Below are positions 7,106-15,025 of a DNA stretch of 64,000 nt, in pieces (the stretch's first letter is position 1; each line of letters begins with the position of its first letter). Origin of the DNA: an uncultured Hyphomonas sp. (GTDB lineage Bacteria; Pseudomonadota; Alphaproteobacteria; Caulobacterales; Hyphomonadaceae); assembly GCF_963675305.1 (NCBI RefSeq), contig NZ_OY776147.1, positions 2,356,001 through 2,420,000 of the forward strand. The letters are read 5' to 3'. The translations under genes and the position numbers were made by a program. A model generated the notes under the pieces. The model did no database searches. It worked only from the letters and a program-made list of their open reading frames with translations, and was not told the origin of the DNA.

Positions 7106-8008
7106 ATGATGCGTGACCTCCTCCTGATGGTGGTGATGTGCACGGGCACCTGCCTTGCCGCACCGATGGCCGTCGCCGAAACAGCCGTCACGCCGATGCC
7201 CGCCACGGAAGAAACCTGCGACGGCGCGCTGACACAGGGCGGGCTCGTTATCTGTCACGGCGCGCCGGGCACAGTGTTCACTGTCGCTGGCCGGAAACTG
7301 ACCGCCGGAAAATCCGGCTCTGCCCAATTCGGCATCGCCACGGATGCCCCATCGGTTATCGGCTGGTCATCGGACAGTGGCGCCTATGGCGACCTGCCGA
7401 TTGAAGAACGTCACGATGAGTTCCGCGTCATCGAAGGCTTTGACTGCGACAAGGTCGATGCGCGCAGCGAAGCGCAAAAGGCCCATGCCGGCCGGTCCTG
7501 GGTCAAGAAACAGGACGCCTTCGCGACATTCCATGACGGCCCCGGCGCGCTGACGGGCTTTATCAAGCCGGCAGATGTTCCGGCCTCATCCCCCTTCGGC
7601 CCGGCACGGAAATATATCGGCGTCAGCAAGGTGACCGGTGAGCCGTGCGAATCCGTCTCGGTCCACCGGGGCTATGACATGGCAGCGCCGGTTGGCACGC
7701 CCATTGTTGCCCCGGCCAAGGGCACCGTGATCCTTGCCGACCCTGACCTTTATTATGAAGGCGGCACAGTCTTCCTCGATCACGGGCACGGGCTCGTCTC
7801 GGTGTTCATGCATTTGTCGGAAGTTGACGTGGAGGCCGGCGACGTGGTGGAACGCGGCGACCTTCTGGCGAAGTCGGGCAATACCGGCCGCACGACCGGG
7901 CCGCACCTGCACTGGGCGGTAAAGTGGCGTAACCCGGAAGCCAGCGACCGCGGCGGCGATTTCTATATCGACCCGGCCTTGCTGCTGGCGCTGCCCGTAG
8001 CAAACTAG
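7106..8008 (+). CDS. secreted M23 family metallopeptidase (LytM domain)
   Basis: 300 residues. Residues 1-25 form a signal peptide ending AVAE, so the protein is exported. The C-terminal half carries the LytM/peptidase M23 fold: HRGYDMAAPVGTPIVAP supplies the first zinc His and Asp, VFLDHGHGLVSVFMHL the second region, and GPHLHWAV the HxH pair. All expected zinc and catalytic residues are visible, so it should be an active peptidoglycan endopeptidase rather than an EnvC/NlpD-type activator. The N-terminal 130 residues contain several cysteines (CDGAL, ICHG, FDCDK, EPCES) and have no family I know. Its stop overlaps the stop of the convergent amidase by four bases. Confidence 0.88.
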   Translation: MMRDLLLMVVMCTGTCLAAPMAVAETAVTPMPATEETCDGALTQGGLVICHGAPGTVFTVAGRKLTAGKSGSAQFGIATDAPSVIGWSSDSGAYGDLPIEERHDEFRVIEGFDCDKVDARSEAQKAHAGRSWVKKQDAFATFHDGPGALTGFIKPADVPASSPFGPARKYIGVSKVTGEPCESVSVHRGYDMAAPVGTPIVAPAKGTVILADPDLYYEGGTVFLDHGHGLVSVFMHLSEVDVEAGDVVERGDLLAKSGNTGRTTGPHLHWAVKWRNPEASDRGGDFYIDPALLLALPVAN

Positions 8009-9363
8009 GCAGACAGCCCTTCCGCCTGAAGCAATTCCGCAAACGCCAGTGTCGTGCGGTCTTCATAGAGATTGCCGACCACCTGCATGCCGGTCGGCAG
8101 GCCTTCCGATGTCCGCGCCAGGGGTACGGCGGTCGATGGCAGGCCGGGGAAGGTCGCGAGCCCCGCCCACATCAGCTGAGACGCGTACGGGATCGCCTGC
8201 CCGTTGACGGTCAGCGTGCGCTTGCTCCAGTCCGGCTCGTCCGTGTGCGGGAAGGCCGCAGTGCTGAAGGCCGGTGACAGGACAACATCTATGTCGCGGA
8301 AAATGGTCGCCCATTGGCGCTGCAGGTTCAGCTGGGCATCCAACAGGTTCATGTAGACATGCGCATCAACCGGCCGGGCTTCCGGCGAGCCGCGCGTGAT
8401 CGCTGTATTGAGCAGGCGCAGATAGTTTTCGTGGATGCTGGCAAAGTCCGGCAGGCCAGGCACTTTGCGGACCACCTGCACGCCCTGCTTTTCCAATGCG
8501 CCGGCGAGCGCCTCGATCGGGCCGGTGACGGCATCGTCCACGGGCGGCATGTCGTCAGCGCCGAGAACAAGCACGCGGAAGTCCTTGAGCGCGGTGTGCC
8601 GGGCAGCGGGCAAGTCCAGCTTCCAGCCAGCATTCACGGGCCCGGCTACAACCTCCAGCGCCGCTGACAGGTCTGCGGCGCTTCGCGCCATGGGCCCGAC
8701 AACGGCTAATGGCACATCCACCCCGTCCGTACCCGGCGGATTATGCCCTTTCAGCGGCACGATGCCCCAGGTTGGCTTGTGTCCCCACACGCCGCAAAAA
8801 TTCGACGGGAACCGGATCGAGCCGCCAATGTCGGATCCAAACTCCAGAGGTACCATGCCGGAGGCCAGTGCCGCGGCTGACCCGCCGGAAGAACCACCCG
8901 GCGTGCGGCTGTGGTCATAAGGATTCACCGTACGGCCATAGACCGGGTTTACGCTCTGCCAGTCGGCGAGCGCCACGGGCACATTGGTCTTGCCGAGAAT
9001 GATGGCGCCAGCCGTCTTCAGCCGGGCAACCGGCGGGGAATCTTCCTGCGGCTGGAAGTTTGCGAACATTTCGAAGCCCCAGGTGGTCGGCAGGCCCGCA
9101 ACGTCATGGGCCTCCTTCACCGTCATGGGAACGCCGAGCAGCGGACGGGGATCGTCCGGCGTGCGGTTCTCGTCGATGGCACGAGCCGCATCCCGCGCGC
9201 GATCATAGTCTTTCACAATGACGGCATTCAGCGGGCCATTCTTCGCCTCGATCCGTGCGATCGCCGCGTCGCAGGCTTCCAGTGCGCTCAGTTCGCCGCT
9301 TCGAACAAGCGCAGCGGTGTCCAGAGCCGTTGCAGTTTCCAGATTCGTTTCCACCCCAGGCAT
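8005..9363 (-). CDS. amidase (amidase signature family)
   Basis: 452 residues. It shows the amidase-signature catalytic triad: Lys in GVPMTVKEAHDV, and the Gly/Ser-rich block SRTPGGSSGGSAAAL with the cis-Ser and the nucleophile Ser in GSDIGGSIR. These enzymes hydrolyse carboxylic amides. GatA is the best-known relative, but no gatB/gatC is nearby and the C-terminus differs, so a catabolic or detoxifying amidase is more likely. The ATG at 9363 has GGAGGACAAGG before it. The open frame extends to 9558 and an alternative start exists near 9460, but those upstream residues look non-conserved. Confidence 0.88.
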   Translation of the reverse strand: MPGVETNLETATALDTAALVRSGELSALEACDAAIARIEAKNGPLNAVIVKDYDRARDAARAIDENRTPDDPRPLLGVPMTVKEAHDVAGLPTTWGFEMFANFQPQEDSPPVARLKTAGAIILGKTNVPVALADWQSVNPVYGRTVNPYDHSRTPGGSSGGSAAALASGMVPLEFGSDIGGSIRFPSNFCGVWGHKPTWGIVPLKGHNPPGTDGVDVPLAVVGPMARSAADLSAALEVVAGPVNAGWKLDLPAARHTALKDFRVLVLGADDMPPVDDAVTGPIEALAGALEKQGVQVVRKVPGLPDFASIHENYLRLLNTAITRGSPEARPVDAHVYMNLLDAQLNLQRQWATIFRDIDVVLSPAFSTAAFPHTDEPDWSKRTLTVNGQAIPYASQLMWAGLATFPGLPSTAVPLARTSEGLPTGMQVVGNLYEDRTTLAFAELLQAEGLSA

Positions 9364-9527
9364 TCCTTGTCCTCCCGGCCCTTGACTGTGCGCACCGCGC
9401 GCAGAAGGCTCTGTTTGAGATTGGTTCGCATCAACCTTAGCATGGCCGTCAGGTGGCGCCATGCTGAAAGACTCAAGCCAGAAGACCGGGCCGGGCGCAG
9501 GACCGGACGGATCAGGGGGACGGCATC

Positions 9528-10334
9528 GTGCAAACCATTGCGGGTTCAGTGCAGACATGGATCGAGCGCGCCATCGCCACTGCGCCTGCCGGTCATGTGC
9601 CGCTACTGCTCCTGTCAGGTCCGCAAGGGGCCGGAAAGTCGACCGCTCTGGCGGCTGCGATCGAAGCGATTTCCCAACCCGTCGCCGGAGCGAGTATTGA
9701 CGACTTCTACCTCACCCATGCCGAACGGATGGACCTGGCGCGCCGTATCAGCCCGCTGTTCATGACGCGCGGCCCGCCCGGCACGCACGACCTGACGCTG
9801 CTGACGATGACGGTCGCCGCATTGCGCGCGGCCGGCGACACAGCGGAAACGCCGCTGCCCGTATTCGACAAGCTGAAGGACAATCGCGCGCCCGTCTCCG
9901 ACTGGCGCAGCTTTACCGGCCGCCCTGCCGCCATCGTGATCGAAGGCTGGCTGATGGGTGTACTGCCGCACGACGCCTCGGCGTGGGAGGCGCCGCTCAA
10001 CCCGGTGGAGGCCGAAGACCGCACCGGCGCCTGGCGCCGCCACCAGGAAACGGCCCTCGCCAGCAGTTATCGCGACCTGTGGAACGCAGCGGACGGTTTC
10101 TGTCACATCGTGCCGCCGGATTTCGACTGCGTGCTCGGCTGGCGCCTGCAACAGGAAGCCGCGCTTTGGGAAGCCCGCGGCGAGGCCATGCCGAAGGAAC
10201 GCCGCGACTGGGTCCGCCGCTTCATCCAGCACTATGAACGCCTCACCCGCCGCATGCTGGAAGGCAAACGCCGCCCGGGGGCCGAAATTTTCATCGACGC
10301 AAACCGGACGGTTTTCAGAACGTCTGCCGGTTGA
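9528..10334 (+). CDS. D-glycerate 3-kinase (P-loop kinase)
   Basis: 268 residues starting at GTG 9528, with AGGGGGA at a good spacing upstream. The Walker A motif SGPQGAGKST is near residues 30-40, followed by SIDDFYLTHAER and RGPPGTHD, which are hallmarks of the plant/bacterial GLYK type of D-glycerate 3-kinase related to phosphoribulokinase and pantothenate kinase. VIEGWLMG is the conserved strand before the lid, and RRWIQHYERLTRRML-type sequence (here RFIQHYERLTRRML) closes the C-terminus. It phosphorylates D-glycerate to 3-phosphoglycerate, linking glyoxylate or serine breakdown to glycolysis. No other glycerate-pathway gene is adjacent. Confidence 0.85.
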   Translation: MQTIAGSVQTWIERAIATAPAGHVPLLLLSGPQGAGKSTALAAAIEAISQPVAGASIDDFYLTHAERMDLARRISPLFMTRGPPGTHDLTLLTMTVAALRAAGDTAETPLPVFDKLKDNRAPVSDWRSFTGRPAAIVIEGWLMGVLPHDASAWEAPLNPVEAEDRTGAWRRHQETALASSYRDLWNAADGFCHIVPPDFDCVLGWRLQQEAALWEARGEAMPKERRDWVRRFIQHYERLTRRMLEGKRRPGAEIFIDANRTVFRTSAG

Positions 10335-10336
10335 GC

Positions 10337-11308
10337 TTAAGGCAACAGCACGGTTGCGCCGGTGGTCTTGCCGCTTTCGAGGGCTTCGTGGGCCTTGGCC
10401 GCCTCTTTCATGTAGAAGCGCTGGCCGATGTCAGCGCCGAACGTGCCGGTCTTCATGGCGGCGAAGAGGTGACGCGCACCGCGGGCGAGGTCTTCCGGCT
10501 GGTCAATGAAGCTGAACAGGGTCGGCCGGGTGAGGACCAGCGATCCCCCTGCGGCGAGGCGGCCGGGCGGCATCGGGTCCGCGGCGCCAGAGGCGTTGCC
10601 ATAAGAAATCATCCAGCCACGCTTCTTGAGACTGGACAGCGAGGCTTCGAAGCTGCGCTTGCCGACACTGTCGAGTGAGACATCGACGCCCGCGCCCCCT
10701 GTCAGCTCACGTACCTTTTTGGCAACATCGTCATAACCGATGATCGTGTCGCTGGCGCCAAGCTCTTCGGCCTTTTCAGCTTTCTCTGGCGTCGAGGTGA
10801 CGGCGATGACACGGGCGCCGAGGCTGGCGGCCCATGGCGTCAGCACGCTGCCCACGCCGCCGACCGGCGCCCAGATCAGAACCGTATCACGGTCGGTAAT
10901 CGGGCGGATCTCGAACAGCAGCATCCAGGCCGTGAGGCCCTTCAGCAGCACAGCCGCGCCGTCTTCCTCGGAGATGCCGTCCGGCAGTTTCACCATCCGG
11001 TCTGCCGGGCCGGTGTAGTGCGTCGCATAGGTGCCGCTGCCGAGATAAGCGACCCGGTCACCGGGCTTCACTTGAGTGACGCCTTCACCGACGGCCTCAA
11101 CCGTGCCAGCCCCTTCGGAGCCCTGCACGAAGGGCAGCTTCACCGGGTAGAGCCCGGTGCGGAAATAAGTGTCGATGAAATTGAGGCCGGAGGCGGCCTG
11201 CTTCACCAGCGCCTCGCCGGGGCCCGGCTGACGTGGTTCGAACTGTTCGACCTTCAGCACATCCGTGCCGCCGGTTTCGTTCATGATGATCCGGTAAGGC
11301 TCGTGCAT
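10337..11308 (-). CDS. NADPH:quinone oxidoreductase (zinc-free MDR family)
   Basis: 323 residues. The N-terminal GroES-like domain has the NFIDTYFRTGLYP motif of QorA-type quinone reductases and lacks the structural zinc Cys cluster of alcohol dehydrogenases. The Rossmann segment reads VGGVGSVLTPWAASLGARVIAVTST. GASDTIIGYDD and the C-terminal GKTTGATVLLP also match Qor. It reduces quinones with NADPH by one or two electrons. The ATG follows the stop of the upstream TerC gene with only one base between, so the two are one operon. Electron-transfer detail and the true substrate cannot be read. Confidence 0.88.
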   Translation of the reverse strand: MHEPYRIIMNETGGTDVLKVEQFEPRQPGPGEALVKQAASGLNFIDTYFRTGLYPVKLPFVQGSEGAGTVEAVGEGVTQVKPGDRVAYLGSGTYATHYTGPADRMVKLPDGISEEDGAAVLLKGLTAWMLLFEIRPITDRDTVLIWAPVGGVGSVLTPWAASLGARVIAVTSTPEKAEKAEELGASDTIIGYDDVAKKVRELTGGAGVDVSLDSVGKRSFEASLSSLKKRGWMISYGNASGAADPMPPGRLAAGGSLVLTRPTLFSFIDQPEDLARGARHLFAAMKTGTFGADIGQRFYMKEAAKAHEALESGKTTGATVLLP

Positions 11309-11309
11309 G

Positions 11310-12086
11310 TCAGTGTCCTCCAGCTTTGGGCGCCTGCTTGCGCGCCTGAATGTTCAGCAGCTCCACCGCCAGCGAGAAGGCAATGGCGAAGTAGAGGTAA
11401 CCCCTCGGAATATGGAAGCCGAGACCGTCGGCCACAAGCGCCACGCCGACAAGAAGGATGAAGGCGAGGGCCAGCATCTTGGTCGTCGGGTGGTCTGCAA
11501 TGAAGTTCGCCAGGGGGGTGGCCGCGACGGCCATGACGAAGGTCGACAGGATCACCGCCCCGATCATCACCGGCAACAGATCCGTCATGCCGATGGCGGT
11601 GATCACACTGTCGAGCGAGAAGACGATATTGATCACGAACAGCTGGATGACCACGCTGGTGAAACCGCTCTGCGCGGTCGTCTCTTCATGGCCGGTCCCC
11701 TCGACGGCCGAGTGGATTTCCTGCGTACCCTTCCACAAGAGGAACAGCCCGCCGCCGAACAGGATCAGGTCCTTCAGGGTGACCTCTTCGACATGATGCA
11801 TGACCTCTGTAGAGCCGTTTGCCACAAACACGGCCAGCGCATGCGGCAGGTGGAACAGCGGCGACTTGTCGAGCTGCAGGATCCAGAAGATCAGGCCCAG
11901 CATGGCGATCCGCAGGACCATGGCGCCCCAGACGCCGATGCGCGTGGCGGTCTGCTTCTGATCGCCCTTCAGCTTGCCGGTCGCGATGGACACAAACAGG
12001 AGATTGTCGATACCGAGCACGATTTCGAGAAAGGTCAGGGTGGCGAGGCTGCCCCAGAAGGCCGGTGAGGCGAGTAGTTCCGTCAT
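11310..12086 (-). CDS. TerC family integral membrane protein
   Basis: 258 residues, about 7 membrane helices. The signature LEIVLGIDNLLFVSIATGKL near the N-terminus and VFSLDSVITAIGMTD near the middle are the two conserved acidic TerC helices (E-x-x-L-x-x-D and D-S) thought to handle metal ions. TerC proteins are tied to tellurite resistance and, in several bacteria, to manganese export during protein secretion. Residues around LILFGGGLFLLWKGTQEIH match the family loop. The open frame runs far upstream of ATG 12086, but that part overlaps the divergent rnhB. It is followed by a quinone oxidoreductase gene one base downstream. Confidence 0.9.
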   Translation of the reverse strand: MTELLASPAFWGSLATLTFLEIVLGIDNLLFVSIATGKLKGDQKQTATRIGVWGAMVLRIAMLGLIFWILQLDKSPLFHLPHALAVFVANGSTEVMHHVEEVTLKDLILFGGGLFLLWKGTQEIHSAVEGTGHEETTAQSGFTSVVIQLFVINIVFSLDSVITAIGMTDLLPVMIGAVILSTFVMAVAATPLANFIADHPTTKMLALAFILLVGVALVADGLGFHIPRGYLYFAIAFSLAVELLNIQARKQAPKAGGH

Positions 12087-12174
12087 GATATGGTCTCCCG
12101 GTTGGCCGCCGTTTGCGGCAGTTGAACCGTGCTGCGCGGTGGAGCGCAAGCCCGACTCGCGATCTGTTCGGCCC

Positions 12175-12756
12175 ATGGACCTGTTTGGAACCCTCACCTG
12201 CGGCGTGGATGAAGCCGGCCGCGGCCCTTGGGCCGGACCGGTGACAGCGGCAGCCGTGATCCTCGATCCGGCGAAGCCGATCGAGGGCCTGACGGACTCC
12301 AAGAAACTCTCCGAAGCCAAGCGCGACGCCCTGGCTCCGCTCATCCGCGAGCGTGCCATGGCCTGGTGCGTGGCGCATGCGAGCGTCGAGGAGATTGACC
12401 AGCTGAACATCCGTGAAGCGACCTTCCTGGCCATGCGGCGCGCAGTGGAAGGCCTCCAGCATGCGCCTTCCCTCGCGCTGATCGACGGCAACGCCCTGCC
12501 CGGCGGCCTCGCCTGTGAGGCCCGCGCCATCGTGAAGGGCGATTTGAAAGAGCCGGCCATCTCAGCGGCCTCGATCCTCGCCAAGACGGTCCGCGACGCG
12601 CTGATGCAGGAGCTGGACGCAGCGCACCCCGGCTATGGTCTTGCCAAACACAAGGGATACGGCACCGCCGCCCACGCTGAAGCCCTCACCCGTCTGGGCC
12701 CGGCTCCCTGCCACCGGATGAGCTTCGCCCCGGTGCGCGCGGCGGCCACTGGTTAA
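12175..12756 (+). CDS. rnhB: ribonuclease HII
   Basis: 193 residues. The N-terminal GVDEAGRGPWAGPV holds the first two metal-binding acidic residues (DE); GLTDSKKLSE follows. LALIDGN carries the third Asp, and GDLKEPAISAASILAKTVRDALM the fourth. The tail KHKGYGTAAHAEAL is diagnostic. RNase HII removes ribonucleotides misincorporated into DNA and RNA primers. The start at ATG 12175 gives the family N-terminus; the open frame upstream covers the promoter region shared with divergent terC. Its stop codon lies inside a CtrA-like box of the next gene. Confidence 0.96.
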   Translation: MDLFGTLTCGVDEAGRGPWAGPVTAAAVILDPAKPIEGLTDSKKLSEAKRDALAPLIRERAMAWCVAHASVEEIDQLNIREATFLAMRRAVEGLQHAPSLALIDGNALPGGLACEARAIVKGDLKEPAISAASILAKTVRDALMQELDAAHPGYGLAKHKGYGTAAHAEALTRLGPAPCHRMSFAPVRAAATG

Positions 12757-12767
12757 CCGGCCATTAA
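12753..12767 (+). promoter_or_regulatory. CtrA-type box (TTAA-N7-TTAA)
   Basis: TTAACCGGCCATTAA is a perfect match to the full CtrA consensus TTAA-N7-TTAA, and the next bases are CC. It overlaps the rnhB stop and lies about 40 bases before the ATG of the small GIY-YIG gene, a normal place for a CtrA-controlled promoter. CtrA is the cell-cycle regulator of Caulobacter-like alphaproteobacteria. Confidence 0.6.
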
Positions 12768-12808
12768 CCGTCTCAGCCGAGCTTCGCGGAATCGACGTGG
12801 AGGGACCC

Positions 12809-13231
12809 ATGATCCTGTTGTTTGGCTGGCATACCTGGTGGGGCGAATCCGGTCGGCCGTACCGGTTCAATATTACGCTGACGCGCAAGGGCCTGCCGGA
12901 TGAGGGCGGGATCTATATCTTCGTGCGCCGGCGGTTCGTGTTCTTCCTGGAGCCGCTTTACATCGGCAAGGCCACCAATTTCCGCTCGCGCCTGATCGGG
13001 CATGAGCGCTGGTGGGAAGCCTGGTGGAAACGCGGGGCGACCGAACGCCATGTAATGATTGTAAAAAAACCGGCTGACCGGGCCCGTGTCGAGGAAGACC
13101 TGATCCGGAATTACCAGCCGCGGATGAACGACATCCTCATCCCGCGCGGGGCAGACGATGCGCCGAACAACAAGCGCCTGCGCCGCTGGTGGAAGATCAA
13201 ACGCTGGTTCCGCCTGCCCTTTTTGACCTGA
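12809..13231 (+). CDS. GIY-YIG nuclease-fold protein
   Basis: 140 residues, mostly one GIY-YIG domain. GGIYIF supplies the first motif and PLYIGKA the YIG motif, 15-20 residues later; FRSRLIGH has the conserved Arg, and EEDLIRNYQPRMN carries the metal-binding Glu and the closing Asn. The N-terminus is Trp-rich (FGWHTWWGE) and the C-terminus very basic (KRLRRWWKIKRWFRLP), fitting nucleic-acid contact. Whether it cleaves DNA is unknown. The ATG at 12809 has GGAGGG upstream; a GTG at 12797 is the alternative. Regulation by the CtrA-like box just upstream would place expression in the cell cycle. Confidence 0.75.
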   Translation: MILLFGWHTWWGESGRPYRFNITLTRKGLPDEGGIYIFVRRRFVFFLEPLYIGKATNFRSRLIGHERWWEAWWKRGATERHVMIVKKPADRARVEEDLIRNYQPRMNDILIPRGADDAPNNKRLRRWWKIKRWFRLPFLT

Positions 13232-13264
13232 TTACGCCGGACTATACCGGACTATCTCATGATC

Positions 13265-13975
13265 TCAGGCGGCTCCGGCCGCCTTTTTCCATGCTTCCAC
13301 ATTGATCCCGCGGACCAACAGCCAGAGCGTTAGGGCCGCCTCGGCGACAAGGCATGGCAGGAACAGGATCATGAACCAGTCAGAGGCCGCCAGCGCGGGC
13401 GTCAGGAAGATCATGAGCGAGGTGACGAGGTAGCAGAGGCCCGCCACCACGATCCCGATCCCGATCAGGCGCGGCAGGAAGCCGGACTTCCAGATCAGCC
13501 AGCCAATGATGAGGCAATCAAAGCCGAAGAACACCAGCGAGATATTATAGGCCTGCCCGTGCAGCATGAGCGAGAGGACAGACAGGCGCTCCAACTCCCC
13601 GGCAGCAAACCCGCCCGTTTCCGGGTCCATGTTCAGCAGGATGAGCGGCATCAGGAAGAACAGCGCTTTGGTCCCGGCAATCGCCGCAGAGATCAGCCGG
13701 AAAACCAGTCCCGCCAGCGAGAGATGCCGGTCGACGACCAGCAGGATCCGGTAGAGGCAAAGCGCAACCAGAATATCCGCGCCGGTCATCAGCAATTCCG
13801 CCACAAAGCCGATGCGGTAGAGCATCTCCGCGCCGAGTATATTCGCCGCCGTGCCCGCCGGGTCGTTATAGTCGACCAGCTGGCCGCGCACGCCAATCTC
13901 GGCAAAGAGGCCCGCGACGATAATGTAGAGATAGGCCAGACCCGCCAGCCGGGCGGTTCGGACGGGTGGGGTCAT
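13265..13975 (-). CDS. DUF4386 family membrane protein
   Basis: About 236 residues with six hydrophobic helices; the start TARLAGLAYLYIIVAGLFAEIGVR and the repeated helical pattern match DUF4386, integral membrane proteins of unknown function often under a small stress regulator. I chose ATG 13975 because TGGAG lies six bases upstream. ATGs at 13987 and 13990 are in frame but have weaker ribosome sites. The last five codons (AAGAA) double as the terminator of the convergent GIY-YIG gene. The promoter region holds an AT-rich palindrome at 14009-14027. Confidence 0.75.
   Translation of the reverse strand: MTPPVRTARLAGLAYLYIIVAGLFAEIGVRGQLVDYNDPAGTAANILGAEMLYRIGFVAELLMTGADILVALCLYRILLVVDRHLSLAGLVFRLISAAIAGTKALFFLMPLILLNMDPETGGFAAGELERLSVLSLMLHGQAYNISLVFFGFDCLIIGWLIWKSGFLPRLIGIGIVVAGLCYLVTSLMIFLTPALAASDWFMILFLPCLVAEAALTLWLLVRGINVEAWKKAAGAA
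13268..13288 (+). terminator. rho-independent terminator of the GIY-YIG gene, inside the 3' end of the DUF4386 gene
   Basis: GGCGGC (13268-13273) pairs with GCCGCC (13278-13283) over a 4-base loop and is followed by TTTTT. It is read on the plus strand. Just upstream, 13237-13256, two 10-bp direct copies of CCGGACTAT(A/C) lie head to tail. Confidence 0.8.
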
Positions 13976-14008
13976 GTCAGGCTCCATCATCTCGGCTTCG
14001 CTGCGATT

Positions 14009-14027
14009 ATTATTGAAATTCGATAAT
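14009..14027. promoter_or_regulatory. AT-rich palindromic operator candidate
   Basis: ATTATTGAA-A-TTCGATAAT is a 19-bp inverted repeat with 8 of 9 arm positions matching. It stands out in a region above 60% GC and lies about 35 bases before the DUF4386 start and 60 before ttcA. Arms of this kind resemble ArsR/SmtB-family operators; the regulator is not encoded next to it. Confidence 0.45.
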
Positions 14028-14088
14028 ATTGCAAGCCGCCTGAAGGGAAGTGCTTCCCGCAAGGCCCGGCCCGTGGGATAGGGCGCGC

Positions 14089-14982
14089 ATGGCAGATGAT
14101 GTGACCTCTTTCACCGGTGTGCCGCCGCTTTTCGCGGAGACGCCGGATTCGGTGAGCTTCAAGAAGCTGCGCAAGCGGCTGGTGCGCGGCGCGCTTCAGG
14201 CGATCGACGCCTATGGCATGGTCGACCGGCGCGCGGTGGAAAGCGGCGCGGCGCCGCGACCGAAATGGCTGGTCTGTCTCTCCGGCGGCAAGGACTCCTA
14301 TGGCCTCCTCGCGGTGCTGATGGACCTGCAATACCAGGGCGCCCTGCCCGTGGACCTGATCGCCTGCAACCTGGACCAGGGCCAGCCGGGCTTTCCCAAG
14401 CACATCCTGCCGGAATGGCTGGACAAGATCGGCGCCACCTATCGCATCGTGACCGAGGACACCTATTCCATCGTCACCGACAAGGTGCCCGAGGGGCGGA
14501 CGTTCTGTTCCATGTGCTCACGCCTGCGCCGGGGCATCCTCTACCGGATCGCGCGGGAGGAAGGCTGCGACGCCATCGTGCTCGGCCACCACCGCGACGA
14601 TGCGCTGGAGACGTTCATGATGAACCTCATCCATGGCGGGCGGCTGGCCGCGATGCCGCCGAAGCTGCTGAATGATGAGGGCGATGTGATGGTACTCCGC
14701 CCCCTGATCACCGCGGCGGAAGACGATCTGGAGAAGTTCTCGAATGCGATGAACTTCCCGATCATCCCGTGCAATCTGTGCGGCAGTCAGGACGGCCTGC
14801 AGCGTGTCGCCATGAAACAGATGCTGACAGAGTGGGAACGCAAGAAGCCGGGCGTGCGCCAGGTCATGGCCCACGCCCTCGCCACCGTCCGCCCCAGCCA
14901 CCTGCACGACCCGAAGATCTTCGACTTCCTCGGCCTCGCCCCCGGCGGCGAAGGCGAAGACGACCCGAACGTGCCTTTCTGA
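14089..14982 (+). CDS. ttcA: tRNA 2-thiocytidine(32) synthetase TtcA
   Basis: 297 residues. The PP-loop SGGKDS is at residues 65-70; the iron-sulfur cysteines are in CSMC (140, 143) and CNLC (228, 231). GHHRDDALETFMMN is the conserved adenylation segment. TtcA uses ATP and an Fe-S cluster to thiolate cytidine 32 of certain tRNAs. The ATG at 14089 gives the family start; an upstream in-frame ATG at 14050 would add a short Pro/Arg tail without conservation. Divergent from the DUF4386 gene. Confidence 0.94.
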   Translation: MADDVTSFTGVPPLFAETPDSVSFKKLRKRLVRGALQAIDAYGMVDRRAVESGAAPRPKWLVCLSGGKDSYGLLAVLMDLQYQGALPVDLIACNLDQGQPGFPKHILPEWLDKIGATYRIVTEDTYSIVTDKVPEGRTFCSMCSRLRRGILYRIAREEGCDAIVLGHHRDDALETFMMNLIHGGRLAAMPPKLLNDEGDVMVLRPLITAAEDDLEKFSNAMNFPIIPCNLCGSQDGLQRVAMKQMLTEWERKKPGVRQVMAHALATVRPSHLHDPKIFDFLGLAPGGEGEDDPNVPF

Positions 14983-15025
14983 AGTACACCTGACGAAGAG
15001 CCGGCACAGCCTGGCAGGGGGTAAC

